Below, piece after piece: positions 17,887 through 25,853 of a stretch of 40,908 nucleotides of DNA. The notes beneath the pieces are model-generated. The model did no database searches, was not told where the DNA came from, and was given only the letters and a program-made list of their open reading frames with translations. The position numbers were made by a program, and so were the translations under genes. The DNA is taken from assembly GCA_015231705.1 (NCBI GenBank), contig JADGBC010000012.1:1-40908 (forward strand), read 5' to 3'. The number at the start of each line of letters is the position of its first letter. Position 1 is the first letter of the stretch. This stretch comes from Desulfamplus sp. (GTDB lineage Bacteria > Desulfobacterota > Desulfobacteria > Desulfobacterales > Desulfobacteraceae).

Positions 17887-18078
17887 TTATGCACGCACTC
17901 TTTCTAAAATGCGTTTAACCATAATGTACCCTGAATAACTCAAAAGATATAATATGCATATAATTTTCACTACGCTTGGTGGAAGAAAGAAAAAAAGCAT
18001 GGATAGCAGGATGCAGAACCAGGGCATCATTTTGTAAATTTTTTCTGGAACAAAAATATCTGTAATCAAAATATTCAT
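17887..18078 (-). CDS. Small two-helix membrane protein
   Basis: A 63-residue protein with two predicted membrane helices (about 20-34 and 37-53) and a basic C-terminus (KRILERVRA), so positive-inside topology puts both ends in the cytoplasm. I chose the ATG at 18078 because GGAG lies nine bases upstream; a TTG at 18093 would overlap that site. It sits between the oxidoreductase and cooF on the opposite strand. No family is recognised. Confidence 0.6.
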   Translation of the reverse strand: MNILITDIFVPEKIYKMMPWFCILLSMLFFFLPPSVVKIICILYLLSYSGYIMVKRILERVRA

Positions 18079-18193
18079 AATTTTTTTCTCCAAATAAAGT
18101 GTTTGTGATAGATCATTTTACATTAATAGTATGTGATAAAATAATAACAATGTCAATAAGAAAGGTTTTATCATAACAATAGTCAATAAAAGT

Positions 18194-18227
18194 ATCTCTA
18201 TATGAGTAAATATAGTCATATAGAGAT
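18194..18227. promoter_or_regulatory. Perfect 12-bp hairpin upstream of cooF
   Basis: ATCTCTATATGA (18194-18205) and its exact complement (18216-18227) are separated by ten bases in the 291-base gap between the divergent small membrane protein gene and cooF. No T-run follows. It may be an operator or an RNA hairpin. It does not match the CooA/CRP consensus. Confidence 0.4.
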
Positions 18228-18369
18228 GCTGATTATGACTGATAAGTGCAACAGCAAGATATAGATTTCCAGAAAAGTCTTTTGGTGAGACAGACCTTTT
18301 GCCAGTAAGTCTCGGGCAGTATTTCCACCAATTTAATTATCTGTAAAACTATAGAAACAAGGAGGCATT

Positions 18370-18960
18370 ATGAAAGAAGTTGTTGTCCATCCTGAAAGAT
18401 GTGTCGGATGCATGCAGTGTATGTTGGCGTGTGCAACTGCCCACTCCCGTACACTCAAACTCCAGACCGCTGTTCTTGAAACTCCGCAACCTAAGCCAAG
18501 AGTTCATGTTGGGGCAGGCATTTTCAATGAGGGATTTCCCAACCGATGCCGCCACTGCGACCCTGCCCCATGTCTATCTGCCTGCCTGGCAGGTGCCATC
18601 TTCCTGGATCACGATACAAAAACAGTAATGATAAACCCTGATCGCTGTATCAACTGTGCATCCTGTGCCATGGCCTGTCCCTACGGAGTTATCCGCTTCC
18701 ACGAAGATCCATTTGCACCGCCGGGCAAAACCGTAGCCGTTAAATGCGACAACTGTGATGCAAGGGTTGCAGCAGGAGGTATCCCAGCTTGCACTGAGAC
18801 TTGTAAAACAGGTGCATTTACTTTTGAAGAAATCTCAAATGCCATGAAACGGAAGACCCGAGAAGTTGCCTGTGCCATGTCTGCTGAGAGCAGGACTTCT
18901 GGTATTCCACCAGAGATATCTCTGGTTCGCTCCATGAAACAGGCCTGTTTGAACCGGTAA
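18370..18960 (+). CDS. cooF: CooF-like 4Fe-4S ferredoxin subunit
   Basis: A 196-residue polyferredoxin of the CooF/HycB/DmsB type. Cysteine groups CVGCMQCMLAC, CRHCDPAPCLSAC, CINCASCAMAC and CDNC...CTETC can hold four 4Fe-4S clusters. CooF takes electrons from the CODH B/D clusters and hands them to a hydrogenase or a flavin oxidoreductase. Here the FAD/NAD enzyme upstream is the obvious acceptor. AGGAGG precedes the ATG. It is 121 bases upstream of cooS in the same direction, with a family A repeat in the gap. Confidence 0.92.
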   Translation: MKEVVVHPERCVGCMQCMLACATAHSRTLKLQTAVLETPQPKPRVHVGAGIFNEGFPNRCRHCDPAPCLSACLAGAIFLDHDTKTVMINPDRCINCASCAMACPYGVIRFHEDPFAPPGKTVAVKCDNCDARVAAGGIPACTETCKTGAFTFEEISNAMKRKTREVACAMSAESRTSGIPPEISLVRSMKQACLNR

Positions 18961-18986
18961 GTTATAAAAACAGATTTATACAAATA

Positions 18987-19050
18987 AACATTCATGGCCT
19001 TTGTGTGGCCACCCCGAATCATGAAAATCAAAATGCATTTTCATAGTAAA
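18987..19050 (+). repeat. Family A double-hairpin repeat, copy A4
   Basis: Located between cooF and cooS, with TTCATGGCC...CGAATCATGAAAA arms and a GCATTTTCATAGTAAA tail. Within an operon such a structure may adjust relative expression by stabilising the upstream mRNA. Confidence 0.75.
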
Positions 19051-19081
19051 AAACATAAATACCTTTAAGAAGGAGGTCTGC

Positions 19082-20962
19082 ATGTATAAAATCAACTCTC
19101 CCCTAACCATTACAGAAGATGGTATCCAACTTCTAAAAAAAGCAGAGAAGGACAACGTAGAGACTGTATGGGATCGGCATAAAGCACAGCAGCCCCAGTG
19201 TGGTTTTTGCGACATGGGGCTTAGCTGTCGTATCTGTATTATGGGTCCCTGCCGGGTTGATCCGTTTGGCGAAGGCCCACAGGCAGGGGTGTGTGGAGCA
19301 GATGCCGATATTATTGTAGCAAGAAATCTTTGTAGAATGATTGCTGCGGGTGCTGCCTCACACTCGGATCATGGCAGGGATCTTGTGGAGGTTCTGGCAT
19401 CAGTGGCAACGAACAGTGCTCCAGGGTATACAATCCGTGAGGAGGGAAAACTTAAACTGCTGGCTCAGGAGTATGGTGTAGAGACAGAGGGAAAAGAGAT
19501 CCTTGCAATTGCAGGAGAGCTTGCTCAGGCCATGATGGAAGATTACGGCATGCGTAAAAAACAGATTACTCTTGTCAAGCGTGCTCCTGAAAAGAGACGT
19601 AAGGTATGGGAAACCGTCGGTATTACCCCACGTGGCATTGACAGGGAGACCTCAGAGATGATGCATCGCACCCATATGGGTGTGGACAACAACTGGCAGA
19701 GCCTGCTGGTACAGGGGCTTCGCAATGCTCTTTCAGATGGCTGGGGTGGCTCTATGATTGCAACCGAAGTTTCTGATATACTGTTTGGGATTCCAACCCC
19801 CCGCCCTACCATGGTCAATGCCGGTGTACTCAAGGATGACCATGTCAATATTGTGGTGCATGGCCACAATCCTGTTGTGTCGGAAATGATCTCTCTTGCC
19901 TGCATCTCTCCGTTACTGCTTGAACTTGCCAAACGAAAGGGTGCCAAAGGGATAAATCTGGCAGGAGTCTGCTGCACAGGTAACGAGCTTCTGATGCGTC
20001 GTGGCATTGCAATGGCCGGTAATCACCTTATGACAGAGCTGATTCTATCCACAGGAGCTGTAGATATGATGATCGTGGATTATCAGTGTATTATGCCCTC
20101 TATCGGAAAGGTGGCCGCTTGCTATCACACAAAAATTATAAGCACAAGTGACAAGGCAAAATTTCCAGGCATGGAGCACCATGAGTTTCATCCTGAAAAT
20201 GCCCAGAAAAAAGCGATGAGTATTGTTGAGATGGCAATAAACAACTTTCCAAACCGCAAAGAGGTTTTTATACCGGTAAAACCTCAGGCAGCTGTCGGGG
20301 GATTCTCCGTTGAAACCATAGTAAAAGCTCTGGGCGGCACTGCCGATCCTTTGATTGATGCCATAAAGGCGGGTAAAATACGGGGAGCAGTGGGTATAGT
20401 GGGATGCAATAACCCTAAAATCATGCACGATTACGGCCATGTCACCTTAACCCGCCGCCTTATCGAAAATGATATTCTTGTTGTAGATACAGGTTGTGTC
20501 TCTGTAGCCAATGCAAAAGCTGGTTTCAAGGTGCCATCAGCTATTGAAATGGCAGGGCCGGGTCTTAAGGAGATCTGCGGCTCCCTTGGCATTCCGCCTG
20601 TACTCCATCTGGGAAGCTGTGTGGATAATGTCCGGATTCTGGTTCTGGTCTCCGCTCTTGCCAATGCTCTTGGAGTGGATATAAGCGACCTTCCGGTAGC
20701 AGGCTCTGCTCCTGAGTGGTATTCGGAAAAAGCTGTCACTATCGGAGTCTACTGCGTGGCATCAGGAATTACAACTCATCTTGGCCCAATGCCCCCGATT
20801 GCCGGAAGCATGAATGTGGTAAAGCTTCTTACTCAGGGGCTTGAAGATGTTGTGGGTGCAACGTTTGCTGTAGAGCCTGATCCGGAAAAGGCGGCACTGT
20901 TTCTTATCAGGCACATTGAGAAAAAGAGGGCAGGACTTGGGCTTGATTCAAGAAGTCTCTAA
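19082..20962 (+). CDS. cooS: Anaerobic Ni-Fe carbon monoxide dehydrogenase catalytic subunit
   Basis: A 626-residue homodimeric CODH that interconverts CO and CO2. B-cluster ligands C49, C52, C57 and C71 are present. The candidate Ni-Fe-S C-cluster ligands are H262, C298, C336, C442, C472 and C513, with proton-transfer residues H94 and K550. The D-cluster motif is C40-x2-C43, and position 48 is Ser, not Cys. The classical CODHII/R. rubrum spacing is C-x7-C. In Desulfovibrio vulgaris CODH the C-x2-C form binds a 2Fe-2S D-cluster, so the same is inferred here. AGGAGG precedes the ATG. No CooC or CooJ nickel-insertion gene is in the window. CooF and the FAD/NAD reductase upstream, and MTHFR downstream, point to CO or reverse acetyl-CoA metabolism. 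Confidence 0.97.
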   Translation: MYKINSPLTITEDGIQLLKKAEKDNVETVWDRHKAQQPQCGFCDMGLSCRICIMGPCRVDPFGEGPQAGVCGADADIIVARNLCRMIAAGAASHSDHGRDLVEVLASVATNSAPGYTIREEGKLKLLAQEYGVETEGKEILAIAGELAQAMMEDYGMRKKQITLVKRAPEKRRKVWETVGITPRGIDRETSEMMHRTHMGVDNNWQSLLVQGLRNALSDGWGGSMIATEVSDILFGIPTPRPTMVNAGVLKDDHVNIVVHGHNPVVSEMISLACISPLLLELAKRKGAKGINLAGVCCTGNELLMRRGIAMAGNHLMTELILSTGAVDMMIVDYQCIMPSIGKVAACYHTKIISTSDKAKFPGMEHHEFHPENAQKKAMSIVEMAINNFPNRKEVFIPVKPQAAVGGFSVETIVKALGGTADPLIDAIKAGKIRGAVGIVGCNNPKIMHDYGHVTLTRRLIENDILVVDTGCVSVANAKAGFKVPSAIEMAGPGLKEICGSLGIPPVLHLGSCVDNVRILVLVSALANALGVDISDLPVAGSAPEWYSEKAVTIGVYCVASGITTHLGPMPPIAGSMNVVKLLTQGLEDVVGATFAVEPDPEKAALFLIRHIEKKRAGLGLDSRSL

Positions 20963-20996
20963 AATTTCTATGGATACTTAAATCCGTATTTGTAAT

Positions 20997-21026
20997 GGAT
21001 ACCCCGCTTCTTGCGATGGGGTATCC
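20997..21026. terminator. Bidirectional terminator-like hairpin after cooS
   Basis: GGATACCCC (20997-21005) pairs perfectly with 21018-21026 around a 12-base loop, between the convergent ends of cooS and the DsbA gene. A T-rich run follows on the plus strand from about 21036. It probably stops cooS transcripts and possibly those of the opposite gene. Confidence 0.55.
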
Positions 21027-21074
21027 ACTATGTAACAGTTTTTATTTGTTAGAAGAGTTCATTAATTGAGCAGG

Positions 21075-21698
21075 TTAAAACGCTTTGCCAGCGTATTTTT
21101 CAACTATGCTTTTAAGTGTTTCATATGACTGTGCACCCACAAGCCTGTCAAGCTCAATAAAGAATGTTGGAACCGCAGTGACACCCTTTGCCCGAGACAG
21201 TGCCCATTCTGCATCCACAGCATCTGAGAATGTACGGGCTTCGATGACATGTTGACCTTCTGTAAGATCAAGTCCTGAGCGTTCCACCATGTTTAGAAGA
21301 ACATCTTTTTCAGAGATGTTCTTTCCCTCTACAAAATAGGCTCTGAATGCCTCCATGTGAAACTGATGGCCTCTATTTTTTGTAGCTGCCCACAATCCTG
21401 TTTCCTGGGCAAGGCGGCTGTTATAGGTCATCTTTCTGTCACCAAACGCAAGTCCGAATTTTGATGCCGTGGCTTTAAGGTTAGTAACTATTTCATCTAC
21501 ATTGACAATAGCCCCCTTTCGTTTAAAAAGCTCTTCTAAAGTCATACCCTCCTGTGGGGTATCAGGATGAAGGGGAAATGCCCGCCATTTGACTTTTAAA
21601 TCATACTCGTTTTCTAGTTTTTCAATACTCCCGGTAATGAAATAACACCAGGGTCAGACATAGTCTGAAAATATTTCAAGCTCCAGAGTTGGTGCCAT
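21075..21698 (-). CDS. DsbA/FrnE-family thiol oxidoreductase, candidate selenoprotein (in-frame UGA, U-P-W-C active site)
   Basis: Read from the ATG at 21698, which has a strong AAAGGAG site eight bases upstream, the frame gives MAPTLELEIFSDYV, then UGA at codon 15 (21656-21654), then PWCYF, and runs open to 21075 (207 residues). The UGA falls exactly where the first cysteine of the DsbA/FrnE active site belongs (family: SDxVCPWCY). The downstream part keeps the family's WRAFPLHPDTP, helical insert and cis-Pro segment VTAVPTFF. A SECIS-like hairpin follows the UGA at bacterial spacing. I infer selenocysteine insertion giving a UxxC redox site. Conventional gene callers would report only a truncated 156-residue frame starting at 21545. 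Alternatives are a point nonsense mutation or a read error. The cytoplasmic thioredoxin-fold role and the substrate are unknown; there is no signal peptide. Confidence 0.85.
21620..21642 (-). promoter_or_regulatory. Candidate bacterial SECIS hairpin
   Basis: On the minus strand, beginning 11 bases after the UGA, UUUCAUUAC pairs with GUAUUGAAA (one U-U mismatch) around the loop CGGGA. The loop starts 20 bases after the UGA and has G at its second position. Both features agree with the bacterial SECIS pattern (guanosine in the first two loop positions, roughly 16-37 bases from UGA). The hairpin lies inside the coding region, as bacterial SECIS elements do. Confidence 0.7.
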
Positions 21699-21791
21699 AA
21701 TAGTTCTCCTTTCGGTTTTTGTTTTGAAGACGTTTGTCTATCTACAGTAGTTGCAGTAGAAGCTATGCATGTTCAGACAGGTTTATCTGAG

Positions 21792-22454
21792 TCATGGCTT
21801 AAGATATTCTCCCATGAGCAGTCTATTTTTAGGAGTGATATCGCCGGGAATTGTCTGCGTGACAATCTTGTAACCATTTGATCTGAGACTTAATGCCCTT
21901 ACCGTATCTACTGCAAGAGTGCTATCCATCCACCCTTCAAGGCTCTCAGTTGAGGACTTCTCTAAATTATGACAGCAGGGGAGAACTGCTACTCTGGCGT
22001 GCTGATAAACAGCTTTTTCAATAATAAGATCGGTTAAAGATCCACATGCATGAGCAGAGACCACGATATCATCCGGAAGAGTGGATATTTCATTAATATC
22101 CATTTTTTTGTAAATAATTCTGTTTTGCAGCCTTGGCCAAAATTCGACCAATGCACCGGATAATTTTTCTGCATTTGGCGGGATCTCTTTGTCCACGGCA
22201 ATGGCAATTTCTGAACTGTCATCCAGTATAAGCATGATATGAGCCAGAAGTCCATGACCACAGGCAAGGTCCAAAACTCTCCCTCCTCTGTATCTTCTTC
22301 TCACTCTTCTGGCCACCTCCCAGGCTTCATGGAGCTCTTTTCTTGGAAGTGTTCCTGCACGGCATACAGCCCTTGCAATCCTGTCAAAAAGGGTGTTGTC
22401 AGGGAAAAGCGACTGCTGTTGCGGGCTAAGTCTGTTTTTTGAAGACTTTCTCAT
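21792..22454 (-). CDS. SAM-dependent methyltransferase (Methyltransf_32-like)
   Basis: A 220-residue class I methyltransferase. The SAM motif is VLDLACGHGLLAHI (about 60-73), an acidic ribose-binding strand (IAVDKEI) follows, and then the VSAHACGSLTD and VLPCCHN segments typical of the Methyltransf_32 domain (GSTCD/TRM13-related). The substrate is unknown; RNA or a small molecule is possible. No clear ribosome site precedes the ATG. It is 93 bases upstream of the selenoprotein gene in the same direction, so co-transcription is possible. Confidence 0.8.
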   Translation of the reverse strand: MRKSSKNRLSPQQQSLFPDNTLFDRIARAVCRAGTLPRKELHEAWEVARRVRRRYRGGRVLDLACGHGLLAHIMLILDDSSEIAIAVDKEIPPNAEKLSGALVEFWPRLQNRIIYKKMDINEISTLPDDIVVSAHACGSLTDLIIEKAVYQHARVAVLPCCHNLEKSSTESLEGWMDSTLAVDTVRALSLRSNGYKIVTQTIPGDITPKNRLLMGEYLKP

Positions 22455-22498
22455 GGTAGAAAAAAATACACTCTAATCTTTTTTTTCACAAGCCCTTA

Positions 22499-22684
22499 GT
22501 GGTTCTTCAAGTTAAAATTGTCTTAAAAAGCCCTATTGCCAGCGGCTTTTCAGAAACAGATAGAGTAAAAGAGATGATGCCTCTTGGTGAAGGCAGGTAT
22601 ATCAAAAAGCCCTATGGGCTACAAAACATTGGGGAGATTGTTAAAGAGGCCCTTTCGTTGAAACTTACCATCGACTTGACTTAA
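22499..22684 (+). pseudogene. Remnant of a hybrid histidine kinase receiver domain
   Basis: The frame encodes only the C-terminal end of a CheY-like receiver: IASGFSETDRVKE, then a Gly-rich turn, the conserved lysine in YIKKPYGL, and the last helix IGEIVKEAL. This ending is typical of hybrid sensor kinases. The aspartate-bearing front and the kinase are absent; upstream bases hold no matching sequence. I read it as a decayed 3' fragment rather than a functional small protein. No ribosome site is present. Confidence 0.7.
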
Positions 22685-22792
22685 ACTGTGGATTCCACTA
22701 CATAAGAGACCTGATGTAGATTGTGACTATATCGTTAAACAGGAAAAATTGATTTTAATATATAATCCAAAGGAGTTAAAAAGATAATACAT

Positions 22793-23656
22793 ATGACATT
22801 GATAAAAAAACTTGGCAAGGAGTTTGTAATAACGACAGAACTTGGACCTGTCAAAGGAATACACACCAACGAATCACTTGAAAAAGCAGAAAAATACCTG
22901 CCTCTTGACGGCATAAACATTCACGACTGCCCAATGGGAAACTTAAGAATCAACGCGACAATGATGGGAGCTCTTGTCCAGAACAGGCTCAATACCGAAG
23001 CTATTCCTCACTTTACATGCCGCGACAGAAGCCTGCTTGGAACCCAGGCAGACCTTCTTGGTGCCCATGCCATGGGTATTCGTCACATTCTTGTAACGAC
23101 CGGAGATCCGCCAAAGCACGGCCCTTTTGGTGAGACTTCAAAGGCTGTGTATAATTTAAATACCTTTGAACTTATAAGGCTTGTTAAAAAGCTGAATGCA
23201 GGGCTTGATTATAATGACAAAGAGTACGGAGGGCAGACTCAATTCAACATCTCCTGCACTGCCGTGCCAACTTCAAAAGATATGGATAGGGAGATCTCCA
23301 GAATGGAGAAAAAAATAGAGGCAGGGGCTGATTTTTTCCAGACTCAAGTTGTTTATGATGCACAAAAGGCAGTAAGATTCGCTGAAAAGTCAAAATCGCT
23401 GGGAAAACCTGTGATAATGGGGATTATGCCTTTGAAGAGCCTCAAGATGGCAAGCTACATGAAAGATCATGTGGAGGGCATCGATATTCCTGACAATATC
23501 ATAGATAAAATGAAAGATGGTATGGACGGCATCGAGATAAGCTGCGAAATTGTCAAGCAGGTATTTCCATATTATGATGGCATTCATATCATGGCCATGG
23601 GCAACATCAGCGGAACCAATGCCATTATTGAGTATGTCAATACGTTAACCAAGTAA
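22793..23656 (+). CDS. metF: 5,10-methylenetetrahydrofolate reductase
   Basis: A 287-residue TIM-barrel flavoprotein that reduces methylene-THF to methyl-THF. It shows the N-terminal VITTELGPVKG strand with the catalytic-type Glu, HFTCRDRS, the HILVTTGDPPKHG segment that binds FAD in the family, and ADFFQTQVVYD. In an organism with CODH it supplies or consumes the methyl group of the Wood-Ljungdahl pathway; a role in methionine synthesis is the alternative. An AAGGAG lies rather far (about 17 bases) upstream. No MetV-like partner is adjacent. Confidence 0.92.
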   Translation: MTLIKKLGKEFVITTELGPVKGIHTNESLEKAEKYLPLDGINIHDCPMGNLRINATMMGALVQNRLNTEAIPHFTCRDRSLLGTQADLLGAHAMGIRHILVTTGDPPKHGPFGETSKAVYNLNTFELIRLVKKLNAGLDYNDKEYGGQTQFNISCTAVPTSKDMDREISRMEKKIEAGADFFQTQVVYDAQKAVRFAEKSKSLGKPVIMGIMPLKSLKMASYMKDHVEGIDIPDNIIDKMKDGMDGIEISCEIVKQVFPYYDGIHIMAMGNISGTNAIIEYVNTLTK

Positions 23657-23680
23657 AATGGAAAAGGCAACTTCCAAATA

Positions 23681-23861
23681 ACCGGCACGGCCGGAGCGGG
23701 GTATTGCTCTTGGCCACAACGAAGAATGAAAGTCGCATAAACACAGCTATTTTAAAAGACTTTCACATAAACCGGCACGGCCGGAGCGGGGTATTGGCTC
23801 TCGGCCACAACGAAGAATGAAAGTCATATAATCACGGCTATTGAAAGAGACTTTCACATAA
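23681..23861 (+). repeat. Family C repeat, two tandem units
   Basis: Two head-to-tail units, 23681-23770 (90 bp) and 23771-23861 (91 bp), each begin ACCGGCACGGCCGGAGCGGG and end GACTTTCACATAA. Each contains CCGG-rich symmetry at the left and a GAAAGTC...GACTTTC hairpin at the right. Similar units occur at 13413-13474 (partial) and 32553-32643 (inverted). They fill the gap between metF and the thioesterase gene. Confidence 0.85.
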
Positions 23862-23881
23862 AAATCAACGGAGGCCATCAC

Positions 23882-24331
23882 TTGGAACACGATATTTCCC
23901 AAAGCAGAAAGGAGTTTCTTGTCAAAGACTATGAACAGGGCTTTAGCAACTATTGTCAGTTCAAGGTCATGGATATGACCAACGGAACCTTTCATTCCAG
24001 GGTCGAGATAAATGAAAATCATCGTCAGCAAGATGGATTTACCCATGCCGGAGTGATGGCAACCATGGCAGACCAGACAGCGGGTTACGCCGCTTTTACA
24101 ACGGTTGCCCAGACATTTCAGATCTTGACCATTGAATTTAAAATAAATTTTCTCAAACCAGCTTTTGGTAAAGCCCTGGAATGTTTTTCCAAAGTCATAA
24201 GAAGAGGCAGACAGATAATAATTGCCGAATCTGAAATCATGGATATACGTGATGGTGAAGAGGTGGCTGTAGCCAAGGCCATGGTCACTTTGATGGCTGT
24301 GCCCAAAGATAGTCTTAAAAGAGCTGTTTAG
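23882..24331 (+). CDS. PaaI-family hotdog thioesterase
   Basis: A 149-residue hotdog-fold protein with the motif QDGFTHAGVMATMADQTAGYAA (central helix with Asp/Thr acid site) and the strand pattern LTIEFKINFLKPA. Members hydrolyse phenylacetyl-CoA-like or other acyl-CoA thioesters. The start is TTG at 23882, supported by GGAGG seven bases upstream; no ATG fits. Its 5' leader is formed by the tandem family C repeats. The substrate is unknown. Confidence 0.87.
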   Translation: MEHDISQSRKEFLVKDYEQGFSNYCQFKVMDMTNGTFHSRVEINENHRQQDGFTHAGVMATMADQTAGYAAFTTVAQTFQILTIEFKINFLKPAFGKALECFSKVIRRGRQIIIAESEIMDIRDGEEVAVAKAMVTLMAVPKDSLKRAV

Positions 24332-24337
24332 GAATAG

Positions 24338-24400
24338 ACGTTCATGATCGGTTTTGGTCACCCCCGATCATGAAAATCAGATTGCATTTTCATGGTAAAG
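24338..24400 (+). repeat. Family A double-hairpin repeat, copy A5
   Basis: The cleanest palindrome of the family: TCATGATCGG (24342-24351) pairs perfectly with 24364-24373. A GAAAAT...ATTTTC hairpin and the CATGGTAAAG tail follow. It begins seven bases after the thioesterase stop codon. Confidence 0.85.
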
Positions 24401-24465
24401 TAATCCAAATTGGATTTATACAAGCCCTTGCTGAATCAAGGATTTAGCAGGGGGGTGTTTACGAA

Positions 24466-25560
24466 TCAGTCAGGGTAATATTGATATTTTTGATCATTGC
24501 GGTTTATGTTGCGGATATACCATCTTCTTTGATGGCGATTGAAATTTCTCATAATAACTGGAATTCGTTCAATAATGTTAAGGCCAGGCGTTGGTTCCCA
24601 GTCAAGTTTTTTCCGTGTATAGTTTGTGTCCACCACAAGAGGGCGGTCAACATAATCGATCATCCAGGCTTGTTCATAGGTTTTTCTCTTTAACACAGTG
24701 TTAAAAGCATATTTTCCATGTAAAACTGCTCTGGCAATAGGCAATGGAACATTTAACGGTTTTATGGAAAAATTTATATTGCACTCTTTTCGAATTGCGG
24801 GAAAGAGATCCTTTTGACAGGTACAACCGTTTTCAGATGCAAACAGAACCTCAAAACGGTCCAGTGAGTTGTTTTTTTCAATGATTCTTCTTACGATCCG
24901 CACAACATCCCTGCGGTGAAGATATGGAAAACCCGATAAACCCTCTCCTGGCATCATACGGCCTATAAAGGGCTTGCTCCACATTTTCATGATACTGAAC
25001 AGAGGAGGAAGTTCGCACCAGTCTGTAAAAACTCCTCCAAGCCTGAGCACAACAACCGGTACTCTGTCTGAATTTTTAAAAAGCAGTGTCTCTCCAATTG
25101 CCTTGCTTTTGGCATATGCAACCTCACCACAGGCAATAGATTTTTCTGTTAAAACATTTTTCATGTTCACGGGAACCGGTTCAAGTGCTGCTATGCTTCC
25201 TGCAAAAAGAATCCTTTTGACTCCTGCGTCAAAGGAGGCCTCTATGATATTTCTGGTGCCAATAACATTGGTGTTGCTGTACTCATCCTGCCATTTTTTA
25301 TTAAAATCGGTATATGCTGCAAAGTGGATAACATAGTCTATCTTATTGCCTCTTAATAAACTTCGCCTGAAGACCCAGTCAATGCAGTCAGCATCTGCTA
25401 CATCCCCTTTTTCCCAATGAACAGATGGTGCAGCTCTTCTTAATTTTTCAGAAGGGGTGAGCCTGTCAAGAGCTACGATGTTGTGGTCACGGGCAAGATC
25501 CACGCAAAGAACTGATCCAAGATAGCCTGATGCTCCTGTGATAAGAATTGTATAGCCCAT
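24466..25560 (-). CDS. NAD-dependent epimerase/dehydratase (extended SDR)
   Basis: A 364-residue extended short-chain dehydrogenase. The NAD-binding motif ITGASGYLGSVL lies at 8-19, an acidic end to strand 2 (VALDR) follows, and the catalytic Y149-x3-K153 is in YAKSK. The family covers sugar-nucleotide epimerases, dehydratases and 3-beta-hydroxysteroid dehydrogenase-like enzymes. The substrate-binding part is not diagnostic. GGAGG lies five bases before the ATG. There are no sugar or lipid genes next to it to give a context. Confidence 0.87.
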   Translation of the reverse strand: MGYTILITGASGYLGSVLCVDLARDHNIVALDRLTPSEKLRRAAPSVHWEKGDVADADCIDWVFRRSLLRGNKIDYVIHFAAYTDFNKKWQDEYSNTNVIGTRNIIEASFDAGVKRILFAGSIAALEPVPVNMKNVLTEKSIACGEVAYAKSKAIGETLLFKNSDRVPVVVLRLGGVFTDWCELPPLFSIMKMWSKPFIGRMMPGEGLSGFPYLHRRDVVRIVRRIIEKNNSLDRFEVLFASENGCTCQKDLFPAIRKECNINFSIKPLNVPLPIARAVLHGKYAFNTVLKRKTYEQAWMIDYVDRPLVVDTNYTRKKLDWEPTPGLNIIERIPVIMRNFNRHQRRWYIRNINRNDQKYQYYPD

Positions 25561-25779
25561 AGAGCCTCCAAAATAGCGAGTTTGACCTGTTTTTATGTGA
25601 GTATATTTTTGTATGAGTATAAAATATATGATAAGCTGTCCATTAAAATGATAAGAGTTCAGACCTTTTTATGTCGTATTAAGGCAACACTCAAATGTCA
25701 GACAACCAAATCAGACAACTAAATCATACCATCCATTAATCAGGACGATCACATGTAACAATAACGAGCACATTAAAAT

Positions 25780-25847
25780 AAACGTACATGACCGGCTTTG
25801 GCCACCCTCTATAACGAAAATGAGATCGTGCATTTTCATGGTAAAGG
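25780..25847 (+). repeat. Family A repeat, copy A6, supplying a ribosome site
   Basis: A diverged copy (ACATGACCGG...GGCCACCC arms, GCATTTTCATGGTAAAGG tail). The tail's AAAGGA sits seven bases before the ATG at 25854, so the repeat appears to provide the Shine-Dalgarno sequence of the downstream gene. Confidence 0.7.
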
Positions 25848-25853
25848 AATAAA

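Noticed and set aside
18094-18369. CooA/CRP binding site upstream of cooF
   Set aside because: TGTGATA-like words occur but without the matching second half-site at the right spacing.
21075-21545. Truncated 156-residue DsbA-like protein starting at 21545
   Set aside because: The upstream frame contains a better start with a strong ribosome site and the missing active site, interrupted only by a UGA at the cysteine position.
23681-23861. Tandem repeats as a possible CRISPR array
   Set aside because: There are only two units, joined directly with no spacers; the whole 90-bp unit is repeated and also occurs singly and inverted elsewhere. No cas genes are present.
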